Below, piece by piece: positions 18,554-30,760 of a stretch of 64,000 bases of DNA. The stretch's first letter is position 1. Each line of letters opens with the position of its first letter. The stretch covers positions 21,297,194-21,361,193 of the forward strand of contig NC_087071.1 of assembly GCF_963678635.1 (NCBI RefSeq), in the 5' to 3' direction. The position numbers and the translations under genes were made by a program. Origin of the DNA: Symsagittifera roscoffensis (lineage: Eukaryota > Xenacoelomorpha > Acoela > Convolutidae). The notes beneath the pieces are model-generated. The model ran no database searches. It was not told the DNA's origin and was given only the letters and a program-made list of their open reading frames with translations.

Positions 18554-21500
18554 GGTGCCAATCAGTCTACAAGAAAAGGTGGATAAAGAGATTCATCGGC
18601 TGATAAATGAAGGACATATCATAAAATTACAAGAGTGCTCAGATAAGTAATTCGTCTCTCCTATCGTCATTACAATAAAAAAGGACGGAAGCATAAAATT
18701 AGCACTAGAATCAAGAGAATTGAATAAACAGGTACACAAAAATAAGTACCAGATGCCGAATTTTGACGAATTAATTGACGGAGCAAGTCAGATTATTGCG
18801 GAGAAAAAATCGGGGAATGTATACTTTACAACATTGGATTTCACATATGCGTACGGACAAGTCGCATTAGAACAAAAAACAAGCGAGCAATGCAATTTCT
18901 CATTATTCGGCGGAAAATCCACGGGGAGTTATCGTTTTAAAAACGGATTTTACGGACTTACGTCAATGCCGGCCGAATTCCAGAAGGTAATAGATAATTT
19001 ACTGAAGGAGTTCCCCCAGGCTAACGCGTTTATTGATGATATCTTAATTGCTTCAAAAGGAACTAAAATCGAACACATTGCGTTAGTTGAAAAGATATTG
19101 AAAAAGCTGGACGTCTCCAATGTCGCGTTAAAATTGCGAAAATGCGAATTTGCGAAAACTGAGTGCGAATGGCTTGGATTTCGAATTGGGGAAAGTGGTA
19201 TAACGCCCTTAGTAAGAAAAACACAAGCTATAGAAGACTTGAAAACCCCAAAATCTCGAAAGCAGTTGAAATCCTTGATGGGTTCGTTACATAGCTTACA
19301 CAAATTTTTACCCAAACTTGCCGAGTTAAGCGCACCGTTAAGGCCACTACTGAGCCAAAATAATGATTTTGTCAGGACACCCGTGTGCGAAAATGCGTTC
19401 CAACAATTAAAATCGCTTGTGAAAAATATCGTCGAATTACGACATTTCAACATTCACCGTGAAACTAGAATCATTGGTGACGCTAGCCACGATGGCCTAG
19501 GGGCCGTTTTAGAACAATATGGCGCATCCGGATGGCATCCAATTTCGTTTGCATCTCGTTACCTTAATCCGGCTGAGAAAAAATACTCCACAAACAAATT
19601 GGAATTACTCGCGGTAGTGTGGGCCACGGAACATTTTCGGAATTATATATACGGTCGGTATTTCACAGTGATATCTGATCATAAAGCGCTACTTACATTG
19701 TTGAATTCGTCACCAAAAGGAAATAAAACATTTTTCAGTCGCTTAACTCGTTGGTATGATCGTCTGGTGCCATACGACTTTAAAGTTGAACATCGACAAG
19801 GGTCAAAAATGGGGATGGCTGACTATCTGTCTCGGTTTCCGTCCGCAGAGGCACCCGAGACGAGCCATTACGATGAAAATTTTACATTAGCAAAGATAAG
19901 AATGATAAGCGCGGCGTTGAAGCCCAAGGATAAAATGAAGCCTAGGGGTCAAGAAGTGGACAACATTCAGCGAAAACCGACGGTAGGGGGCGTAAAGTCA
20001 TGTTTCGACACAACGAAAGCAGTTTCATCCAATGAGAATGTAAGAAAAGACGATTATGCAAATATTCACCGTGAGCACAAACGCTCAATAGAGGGCGTGT
20101 TTACATGCAACGGACGGTTAACCAATCAGCGAGATATTTGCATACCGGAGGAAATATGCAAATACCAAAGAACGAGATTCAGACTTTGTTCTCATTGCTT
20201 AAATTACAGTTGCCAACACAAAAAATTGATTCAATACCCTCGAAACCTTTCCATTTCAACAAATTACAAGTACAAACCTTCGGTGTCAAAAAATTATAAG
20301 TGCGAACCATCCATCTTACAAGACTGCAGTGAAAAGCCACCTACTTTGAAAATTTACAGTACGAAAGATTATAGTGAAAAGCCAGTTACTTTGAAAAAAT
20401 ACAGTAGCAAATCCGAGAGAAATAACATGAGCAATTCGCCAGAAAAGAATGATCCTCCAACTTCGGCAATAGTCAACACATCAACTAATTCGGAAAATGT
20501 TAATCGAAATGTTGTGTTAAACCGCCTAAGTCAACCTCCCAGCGTTAGCTCGGATTCCGATATTGAAATGATACCACCTGAAAAATTTGATACCAAACAA
20601 ACTAAATCTAAAAAACTGAATACAATTATATCTTTTCCACATCAGTTCCCCGGTTCATCGTACCCACTTGTACAAAATGAAAAATAGATCTATTCCATAG
20701 TGCCGTCGGATAGTAAAATCGTGAAAAAAATTGAACACCTGGAAGTTTTGAATTTAAAATTAATCGAAGCAAACATTGAAAAAGACCCAATTATGAAGAC
20801 CATCCGAGACAACATCAGAGACAAGAACCCACGAGCAAAGGAGATTATTACAAGATTAGGACAATACTACGCCCAGCATTACAATGATTTCGCAGTAAGG
20901 GAGAATTGCCTGTGGATGGACGGCCGGTTAGCGATACCGAAGGACCTATCATCAGCAATTCTAAATCGTCTCCATTATAACCATCATGGGAGGGATAAGA
21001 TGTTCGCGGCGGCAAAGGACGTGTGGATTCCCCTTATGCACCGAAATATCGGGGCCACAGCCAAATACTGAAAAAAATGTTTTGAAGCAGGTAAAAACCT
21101 TAAACCAGACATTCCCAAAAATGACATGGGGGAAACGTATAATCCTAAGGAACCAAATGATTTGGTCCAATTAGACTTCTGGGGTCCAGTAAACTATGTT
21201 AGGGGTCGAAAAAAATATGTACTTGTAGCAGTAGATACTTTCTCGCATTGGCCGTCGGCGTATGTTTGTTCAAGCAACAAATCAAAAAGTGTATTGAAAT
21301 TCCTAAGGAAGTACATAAATACTCATGGACACCCAAGGAAATTGCACATGGATCAAGCCACGGGGTTTTTCTCTAACGAAATTCAAAATTTCTGTAACTA
21401 CGAAGGTATTGAACTTATTAAATCTCCGGTTAGGGACCATCGCGCAACAGGAATGGTTGAACGGACTATTGGGTCGATAAAAAATTACGTGTTGACTTAT

Positions 21501-22469
21501 CTCCAGGAAAATAAAAACTACAAGTTTGGGGAGATGATCTCCCGGGCGCTTAGTGCATTACGTTTCGTGCCACACTCTAAAACTAAACTAACGCCGTTCG
21601 AAGCATACCATGGTCGAGAAGCTAATACGGCACTGCGAAATTTAACGAAAAAGCCGTCATTAAAAAACCTAAATTGGAACAATGTCGTTAATCAAAAGTT
21701 ATCTTGTTTAGACAAGGCGGGAAACCTCCCAGAAGTTGAACTTACCCTAGATTGGGAGAAGAAAAGTGACTTAGTGTTCGCCCCTCAAAATAGGAAAGCT
21801 CCAATCATGTTGGACGATGACGAGGTAGCGGATCCTAAGGCTCCAGAAGTTGTGGACCCCAAGGAACTAGGCCCACCCAAGACCCCAACATGGCTGAAAA
21901 GGCATAAAGCAAGTTCAACGACGGTGTATCAGAGGACCGGGAAGACAGATCCAAAAGACCCAAGGAGGTATAAACGTTTGCCATTAAAAATTGACAAAAT
22001 GACTAAACATACGGTGCAAATGAAAAAAGGGTCGTTACTAAGGCGGAGTGGTGTGTCTTTTAGATCGGCGGCTGAAGAAAGCCTAATTGGGAATAAAAGC
22101 GAGGAGTGCACCCCTGGACCGAGTAGAAACGTGACCAGTACACCGGCCTCAAGCGATTCGAACAAATATAAACGAAAAGCGGAGAAGGACCGAGCCGCAA
22201 TGGAAAATGCAAGAAAATCAACAAAACAGCGAATAGTGGAATACTCGGCGGACGAGAGCGAAGACGACGACGACGAATACGATAGTGAGTGGGAAATCGG
22301 ACGAAGGGAACCAACCCTAGGTGCGGCGAACGAAGAACAGGATGTACCGTCGGTTAGTGTGAACTCACCACGACCCGTCGGTGGAAAACGCAATAAAAAT
22401 CAGCACGAAACGGCGACGCGAAAATCAACACGGCAGAGACGCGGGGTTGACAAAATGGGGGGGTTATGA
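18537..22469 (+). pseudogene. pol frame of the second Gypsy element (RT, RNase H, integrase) with stops
   Basis: The frame is +1 relative to gag-pro; the switch is at the 9-A run 18537-18545, so either a 1-nt indel or a slippage site. In-frame stops: TAA 18648-18650 (start of RT), TAG 20685-20687 (linker) and TGA 21069-21071, which replaces the first Cys of the integrase HHCC zinc site. RT has a FIDD catalytic box (about 19033). RNase H follows at about 19480-19850. A linker of about 260 residues with YSEKP-type imperfect repeats precedes integrase. Integrase shows DDE residues in LDFWGP, MDQATGF and GMVERT. The C-terminus is acidic then basic, without an obvious chromodomain. It ends 190 bp before the 3' LTR. 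Confidence 0.85.
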
Positions 22470-22659
22470 TCCACCGCATAGAACATAAATGATGGAATCG
22501 ACAAGACGAGAAAAGGAGAAAAGTAACCTTAAGAGAGGTTTGGCGGGTGAGAAAACTCAACAAAACTAAAAACTTAACTAGTACATTTATACAATACAAT
22601 AGTGTAACATAAAGTTGATAAATTTTATCTACGCTAAAATTTATTTGTGGTTGCCCGAA

Positions 22660-22910
22660 TGATATAGGGACCAGTTTTGAGTTTATGTAAGTGCTATCAA
22701 TTCTTCTAGATAGACACCAGTTTGAGTTTATGTAAGTGCTATCAATTCTTCTTTCTGTCTGGGGACCTGCTGTCTTGACCTCGCGATCTCTAATGTCCGA
22801 TGGGATCTGAAATAAAAGAGTGCAGTAAGATTTCGATTTGATGCCTAACAGTTTGCCTATAATAAAACTTATTAACAACCTTTTGAATTTCCAAACTTAC
22901 GACTTTAACA
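22660..22910 (+). repeat. 3' LTR (251 bp)
   Basis: Same length as the 5' LTR with one base difference. It ends TTAACA followed by AAAATGAGG, so unlike the 5' copy it does not form the gag ATG. Confidence 0.93.
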
Positions 22911-25015
22911 AAAATGAGGTTCTTTTTTTAATTTAACTTCCGATCGCATTTAGATCGCAGATCTTCTTTTTGCGAGTGCTTAGAAATGTATAATGGACCA
23001 AAAACATGTTCCGAAAAAAATCTGGAATAAAATAAGTCAGTTAGGGTCAAGTTAGGAGATTGAGCGAAATAATTCCACTTCAATAGCTTTTTACGTTTTT
23101 CTCCTCCCATGTGGAAACGTCAGTTTGCAGTAATCGTCAAAACGAAGAACGTCCACGCTGTATTGGGTTGTTCACTTTCGTTGCAAGAACTGTTGGTTCA
23201 GAATCTCGCGAGAAACATTTGCTGAACAGCATATAAATTACAGCATTGGGTAGCGTTAAGTTAAAGTAAGATAGTCATTCTGCAAAAAAATTTTCGTTTA
23301 AGTTCGCTAATTTTGAAAATTACCCTTTTTCTGGAACCACTCTGGGTACAACTCATGCGGTACTCTACGCGTGATTTTAGCTTGGAGGCAGGCTTTTGGG
23401 TATGATCAGGACGTCCTAAACTGTTGTGGAGAGTTTACTAACGAGAGTTATTTGGGCCAAAGTTGAATCACCTTACAAGTTAAATCACCTTGCTTCTTCC
23501 TTCATCCAGCTAACAATAAAAACGCATGGGGGGTCTGATGGGGGAGGAAAAAGAGCCGAACAAATATATGCAAATATTCCGATGAAACTCGTTCATTGGT
23601 TTGTAATCTGGTGAACAGATACGAGCAACCAGATATATCTGATAAACGTTTCGCCACTGTTTGAAACGGAAATGGATGGTATTTGGAGGACACTTCTTTA
23701 GATGACGCGGAATTTCTGCCCGATCAATTCCGTTTCCTCTCTCCTTCACAACAAACTTACTAAAACAAAGTAAAACAAGACTACTCGAATCAGGGCGAAG
23801 CTCTGAATATTCCGACTGCCTTTTAAGGTATTATGGAGCAGTAATAACATTAAAAAATTAAATGTAAGAAAAAATAAAATGAAAATTTTTTTTTCTAAAA
23901 TTTGATTTTTTTTTTTGTGAAAATCATCCCCCCACACGCCATACAAAGTATAAAACGATAGATTTCACTCCTTGTAACAAATCAATTATGGCAAATAAGC
24001 TTCTTCCAACCAATTTGGAACGATTTATAAGACGGATTAAATCTCGCTTACGCGTTAATAGTGCGAATTATATTGCGCGTTAATTGTCCCAAATTGGTCA
24101 AAATGGCCAAAATGGCAACCTTTAAACCCTCATAACTTTATGAAAAATGATCACAGGTGGAATATCTTTTCAAATTTAGGCTCAGGACAAGCATACCTTT
24201 TGAATGATATAAAAAAATTCCGTCAAAAATGGCTAGTTAAAAAGTCGAAATTTGTCTGAAGAAAAAAACCCCCCCCCCCGAGCACAAATATTCCGTTACT
24301 TTCGTATCGAAAGTCGGAACAATAAAGCACTAGAAACACCAGCTAACAGGTTCTACGGATCTACTTAACAATTTTTTTTAGCAGAATGAAAAAATGCATG
24401 AATGAAAAAATCAAAAAACTGACATAATCAATCTCGTACAGTTTATTTATGTTTATCACGTTTATCTACAGCCTGAACATCATGAAATTATTTATATCTA
24501 CTGAAAACTGTGTTTTTACACGACAATCCGGTAAAAACTATTGCACGCATTTTTTTAAGTTAAAAAATTCGAATCTGAGTGTTCAGCATATCCTTCTAAA
24601 GTCTGATTTTTGATTTTCTAACACTGCTCTTTCCTAGTGTCCCAGATATTAGTTATTAGTAGAAAAGCTTTTAAAAAATATTGACTCTACCAGTATAGCC
24701 CCCCCCCCCCCCCCAACCTTTAAAAGAACCCCCACCCACAAATTACGAAACTCTTTCGCTCTTTAATACCCCCCCCCCCCCCCCCCCGCGTTGCCAATGG
24801 TTCGTTTTCTTTCTTGTTTCACATGTTAATCTGGGCTCCTTTCCACTACCCTCTACCATTCAAAATTTTTTTTTTTTAAGCTGTTATGAACAACAATATG
24901 TGAGGTATGAAGAACAAATCTGTTCAAAATTGTTATAAAAACAATAATTTATAAAAACAATGCATTATAAAAACAAAAACTTTTTGAAAAATAAAAAACA
25001 AAAGGCGGGCAATAG
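22911..25015. other. Intergenic sequence, no gene supported
   Basis: Only short frames without protein-like features. Homopolymer C runs at 24268-24277 (10), 24699-24714 (16) and 24769-24787 (19) stand out. An A/T-rich stretch follows at 24850-25015. Confidence 0.5.
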
Positions 25016-25023
25016 TTAAATTG

Positions 25024-25210
25024 GGCTCTTTTTCCTCCCCCACCCACCTGCAAATTTCAGAACAAAAAATTTGTTCACAATGTTCATTGTTTCGAAAATT
25101 GACAAATTAGGCTATGACAAACAAAATTAATTTTCATAGATAGCCTTGTAAAAACTTTTTACAAAATAAAATTACTGCCCGTGGGAGGTGGAGAAACAGG
25201 AAAAAGAACC
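25024..25210. mobile_element. Short inverted-repeat element (MITE), family 1 copy a
   Basis: Begins GGCTCTTTTTCCTCC and ends with the imperfect inverse (GGAGAAACAGGAAAAAGAACC). Flanks TTAAATTG and TTAAATTT agree at 7 of 8 bases, an 8-bp target duplication as made by hAT-type transposases. 187 bp, non-coding. A better-preserved relative is at 34037. Confidence 0.65.
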
Positions 25211-28200
25211 TTAAATTTTTCACATGCAAAAATTCATTACTTTATGAAAATGAAGAATTGTTTTCAAAACTGAAACTGAATAATGGGAGAAGCCAATTCC
25301 TTGTTCCATTTGTGATATAATTTTTTGTTGTTATATGCGTTTTGCTTATAAATAATTTTTTTGTTGTCCGTTTTCCAACTGAAAACCCAATAGAATCGAA
25401 TTATTTCGAGAAAGTGTTCTTTTTCTGAGAATGAAATAAAACGACTAAAATCAGTTTATTAAATTGCAGAGAGATATCAAAACTTGTTTTATAAATAATT
25501 GATAAACTGTGGGCTTTTTTGCTATTTAAGCCTGACTTTATCAATGAAATGAAAATAAGTTCATATAATTTCAATGAACATACGTTTCATTGCGTATCGA
25601 TATTTAACTCATCGCGTTTTTTTGTTCAAAGAGCATTAGCATCAATAGCCTAGCGTACTTTATACTGAGAAAAATGTCAACTCTAGTTGGGATTGAACAG
25701 TGAAATTGGGGATTAAAAATAACAGAGGCTAATCACTGGTAAAGGTAGCATTCACACTTGCCTTGTACTAGCTTTCAATTCAAATTAAATTTGAGCATTG
25801 ATGTCCTATGTCCCCGAAGGAGCGAGAACAGTAACGAGCTTGACTAGTGATCGGGCGAAAATTCCAGGGGCGGTTGTAAGATTTGAGGTACAATCGACAG
25901 TGTTTTTTCCGTAGTTCAGCGACGTTTCGCGCAGTAGTAGAAAATATTCACCAAAATTTGTCCATTCAACTTACCCCATTAAGTCTCCCGTTTTCAGAAT
26001 ATTTTCAGAGGAGCCCGCCACATATCTGTTTTGAGCGACGGAACATACACTTTTAATCATCACAGCTAATTTTTTTTCACATTATACAGCGCTCGTGCAT
26101 AGCGTTTTGGAGTGAGAAAAGTTTGTGCTTAAACAAAAAGAAGCAAATGTCGAACTAAGCAGACCTTGTAAAAAAACCAATTGGCGTCAAAGCATGAAGA
26201 TTACTAAAATTGTTGGAAGCAAAATCAAATTGACTGGTCTCTAAGTCTCTTAAGAAAGTCCAAGAAAACAAATGTTAGTGTGCAAACTTTTTTAGTCAAG
26301 TTTCTTGACCCTAAGGTTGCATAAAACACGCGCTTAAAAATGTGCAGCAATTGATGAGGTGCATTGGTGAATTTTGCGTTCAGTGAAAACCAGGGCAACT
26401 CTCGCCTAGATATGTAAAGCTCAGAAGAAATCACACGCAAACTTGTGTCCGTGGAAAAAATATTTCAAGTCTGAATCACGCAGCAAACTCCAGCTCTTCT
26501 CGTTCGATCGACGACTAGTGACATATAGTGGCCAGAACAGCCATATGAGTTTTTTGCTTTTCACTGAAAACAAAATTATTCATTTCGGTTATTAATCACT
26601 TGAAAATAGTTGCGAGGACTGACAGCATATCACACATTTTGCCCTAATTTCATCTTTATATTGAAAAACTGTGGAAAACAGGTTTGTTTGGCTGCAGATG
26701 AGAGAAATGATCAGGCAGCTTTTTAACGGTTATTATTTCAAATACAACGCTAAGACCTTCTTTGACAACCGAAGAAAGTATTTTCAAATTGATCAAGTTC
26801 AGCAAGTACGTTTCTTTTAGCCCGCTTAGTGGAAACAGATTTTGTCACATTGAAGTTGTTCACCAGATAATTTAAATCGTGACAAGTTAAAATAAACCTT
26901 TTCGCGAGACCAGCCGAGAGCCAACTTTGTACAATAAAATACACACATTACCGGGACAGTGGTCACGTCTGTGTCTGAATACATATCTATGTGAAGAACC
27001 GGAAAGAGTCCCGTTACTCGCGAAGTTAGACGACGCAGTCAATGGTTTATTGCGATTGGGCAGAGTGTTAATTTTTGGGTTTGCCGTAATGATTTTTTTT
27101 TTGCTAATGTCATTCTTCTTTTCGGGAGAATTTGCGCAGCCAATTTTCTCTACATCATGCAAAAAAAAACATTATGATTGTTTTCACTGCCAAGCTTAGA
27201 TATTTGAAGGCTTAACGAAATTTGGAACCATGTTGAATTGTAGGCAAGCAAAACATAGCTTGCTTTGAGTTGCGAACTGGGCCTGTTGAGTTGCGATCTT
27301 TTACTGTACAATTATATTTGAAAAAACTACCCGTGCACAGGACACATTGATTATATGCCGGCTTACCGACTTTTTGGCGGCAACATCAAATACTTTCCAT
27401 GGTGCTAGTTTCACTATTTGTATTTTTTTTTTCAGTTCTGGGCACTTTAAAAAGACACGCATAAGTTCAAAGGTCTTACACTTGTTGCGAATCTAGTCCT
27501 TAAAAAACTGGATTGAAAAAATTTATTGCCCTGTGCATTGAAAAAAATTCCAGATGAGACATGAGTTTAGAGATATTTCAATTTGACATCAACATTAATA
27601 GACTTCGATTCAACCGCAGTCTTGAATTGACCAATTCATTCGGGCCATAGCAAAAAATTACCCTCAAAGGAAGATTGGCAAGTCAAAATTTTAGCCAAAT
27701 CCTGTTGGTGATGGGTTTTGTTGCCTGTAGCAGTGGTTGGCAGGGTTTTTTCGTACTCACACACATGAAAAGCGACCGAAAGCCCTGGCTTGTTAGTGCT
27801 GTGTAAATCCTCGGATGTCCAATGTAAACTGTTGTTCCTCCCCTAGAGAGCAGATGAATTGTCGTTGTTTGCAAAATATAATGAATGGAGGGAGCGATTG
27901 CGATGTAGAGAAATTTTTTTGACGCGTAAAATTTTTTTGATGAGTGTAAAAATCGTGGAATAACTTCTGCTATTCTTTAATTTTAACTTTTCGTGATGTT
28001 ATTCTGTAAAAACTGAATCATCCCGAAAAGAGGGACAGCGAAAGAAGGGACAAGATATCGAAACATGATTGCAGCTGCTCCAAAAATTGAACCAAGTAGA
28101 CGACTCAAAAACTGTAAAATCCTAAAATATACCCTTGTCAAGCTAATAGTTATACAATAAATTTGATATCTAAATAAGCGAAGTCTGCCTTTTTAAAACG

Positions 28201-29580
28201 TTATTTTTTGATTTAAAAATGGGAAATAATCTAACTCGATAGCGGCAGTAAGAATATGGTCGATATCGATTTCAAAATTTGGCCGATATTAGTATTCCTA
28301 CTTTCGAAGACAACTTAATATTTATGTTTGGTTTGGTTTTTTTATTTAGTCAGTTTTCTGCGATCAAAATAATAGTTGTTAAAAATGACTGTTCATTTTT
28401 CATTGAAGATCTTGACTCTCTAAAATCAAATTTTAGAAAAATATATTTTAATTCCGATCCTTTTTTGCAAAGTTATGGTAGATTGAAAATTGCCAATTCA
28501 GCCATGCTCTGGAATAATACTAACTTATGCGCGTTTTGAAATTTTTATTTATAATTGCTGAAAGAGTAACATAAATGGTTTATGTATGCATGGTGAGATG
28601 TCCCGCACAAGAAAGTTGTTCAAAACTTATTTGAGCGGCAAGCTAACTGGTTGCACGACACAAATTTTCACAATTGATCAATGATTGATTTTGTCTAAAA
28701 ATTATAGTTTTAAAATACTTTTTTCTACCAAAATCTATTCGATATGGATTAAGGAGCAGTCGGAACATTCAGGACTTTGTCCTGTATACGAGCAGTCTTG
28801 TTCCATTCAAAATCCTCCGCAGAAAACCATGCATGCGTTGAATAGTTATTAGCTTGCTGTTTTCAATCTCAAATTGGCGCCGTAGAAAAACTTTCAAGTC
28901 CCTACAATTTTGCTCACATTGAATCAAAACAAAACATTGATTAAAGACTAAATAAAGCTAATCAATTTCAAAAAGTTCAGTCAGTTACAGGGGTTGTGTT
29001 TGCTAAATGCCGACAAACTTCTTTAAAAAAATACAGTAGCAGTAATTCCTTAGCAAGAAGTAAAAAGCATCTAATAGGTTATAACATCTCTAATCAACAC
29101 TTAGATTTGGCTGATGGCCATTTAATCAAAATATAATCAAAATGTCTGGCAACCAAAATTAACAAAAATTTGTTAGGCTGATAAACCGCAACTTAGTTTT
29201 GTAAGAAATTCTTTTTGATCAAACTGGTTTAAGCAAGTGACTTTTTGTGATATTAGGTAATTGAAATTTTGCAAGACCACAAATTAAAGCAACATTTCGG
29301 TAAAAAGTTATTTTGACGATGAAACACAAAAAATTGATCAGGATAAAGTAAAGGGAAAAAATTGCAACCCTCGGCATCAATAAATCAAATTCCGCTAAAA
29401 TTTTGAACCCAGATTTGGCGAGTGAGATGCTTGGAACAAATTTTTTTTTGCAAAACAGCTTAAAAAACAAATTGTACAACTTATACAGCTTTAATAAGAA
29501 GTTAATTGATTTGCTCCACGAATCTTTGACGTATTTTCAAGGGGTTTAGAGGCTATAGAAAAACCCTGATTAGTTATCAA
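25211..29580. other. Intergenic sequence, no gene supported
   Basis: Scanned on both strands: short frames only, none with motifs, repeats or splice sites I can defend. Probably old decayed repeats. Confidence 0.45.
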
Positions 29581-29599
29581 ATCCACAAGGATGATGATA

Positions 29600-30760
29600 T
29601 CACACAACCGGGAAATTTTAGACACATTTCAATACTTGCCACTCAAAGTAAAGTTTTTGAGCGTTTGCTCTATACTGGCATAACTAGTTATATTGAAACA
29701 TTCAATCTCCTTACACCAAATCAATTTGGTTTCAGACAATAATTGGAAACTCTTGATGTACCAATAGAGCTATCTCGAAGCATTTAGGACATCTGGGAAA
29801 ACAATTCTAAAAATGTTGATGTGATTTTCTGGATTTAAAAAAGCCTTCGATACAGTTGAGCTTACTATTTTATTCGAAAAATGTCACAGAGTCCGAATTA
29901 GAGTGAGAGTGAATGACCTAATTAAATCCTTTTGGAACAAAAGAAATCAGTTTACTTTTATAGAGCCGTTTACTTCGGAAATTGTAAACATTTAGTTTGG
30001 AGTTCCTAGAGGCTTTATCCTTGGTCCCCTACTCTTCAGCATTTACATGAATGATAATGATACGTGTTTCAATCATCTTCATACTGTTCATTACTCGAAC
30101 AATACAGCTCTGATAAACAAACGGGACATGACACGCTGAACGTTGAACTGCATGACGTAAAAAATTGGTTTAATAATTAACGAGCTATCAATTAACACTG
30201 ACAAAACTAAACTAGTTAATTTCATAAAATCTAGGAAAAAAAAACAAAAAATATAAATGTCAAAATGAGCGGAGATCATATTGAAAACGTTTCAAATTTT
30301 GAATACTACGGATTGTACTTAGATCGCAAAACGAACTTTATTGAGCACATACAAGTTTTCAAAAAAAGTCTGTCGTTTCTCCGGATTTTTTGACTAATTA
30401 GGGAAACCCTAAAATCAAAAACACTAGTGAGAGCATAAAAAAGTTGCGTCCAACCAATAATTCAATATGGTGTTCTGCTTTACGGATCAGTTAGTAAGAC
30501 TAAGATAATTGAGTTAGAAAAAACACGTCGTAGGTTAGTTCGGGTAAAGTTCCGTAGGATGAAAATTTCAATCACTTAAAAACCTTATTAAACAACAAAC
30601 ATTATATCAACTAACATTATGTTCAAAACAAAACTTACAACGATATGAAACTTGGAAGCTTTCAAGCAAAATATTACGTGGGATAAAAAAGGAAATGCAA
30701 TAAAATCTTTTTTGAACAAAGAAGATCTGGATCAGCTCGCTAGTTTAGTCAGACTTGTAC
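29600..30760 (+). pseudogene. Decayed LINE reverse transcriptase relic (Jockey/CR1-like)
   Basis: Broken frames still spell RT pieces in order: a fingers segment ending NQFGFRQ (about 29720-29740), KKAFDTVE (about 29843-29865), the GVPRG.ILGPLLFS.Y.ND motif (about 29999-30055), and a late YG..LYGS region (about 30465-30490). Many stops and shifts separate them, so it is long dead. The set of motifs marks a non-LTR element; the clade call is approximate. Confidence 0.72.

Larger units (their letters stand above)
16651..22910 (+). mobile_element. Complete Ty3/Gypsy LTR retrotransposon with defective coding region
   Basis: Two 251-bp LTRs (16651-16901 and 22660-22910) start TG and end CA and differ only by T/C in the CTTGACCT(T/C)GCG segment. 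AAAA flanks both outer ends (16647-16650, 22911-22914) as a 4-bp target duplication, although these are low-complexity bases. Domain order is gag, protease, RT, RNase H, integrase, typical of Ty3/Gypsy. Near-identical LTRs mean a young insertion, yet the interior has five in-frame stops and a frameshift. No polypurine tract is directly against the 3' LTR; the nearest purine runs are about 135-205 bp upstream (near 22450 and 22505-22525). Confidence 0.93.

Noticed and set aside
17624-21071. TGA as a sense codon (alternative code) in the second Gypsy element
   Set aside because: TAA and TAG also interrupt the same frames, and the host gene and gene B both end in TGA.
28279-28539. 86-codon + strand frame
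   Set aside because: No motif, no paralogue and no splice partner; amino-acid content fits AT-rich chance.
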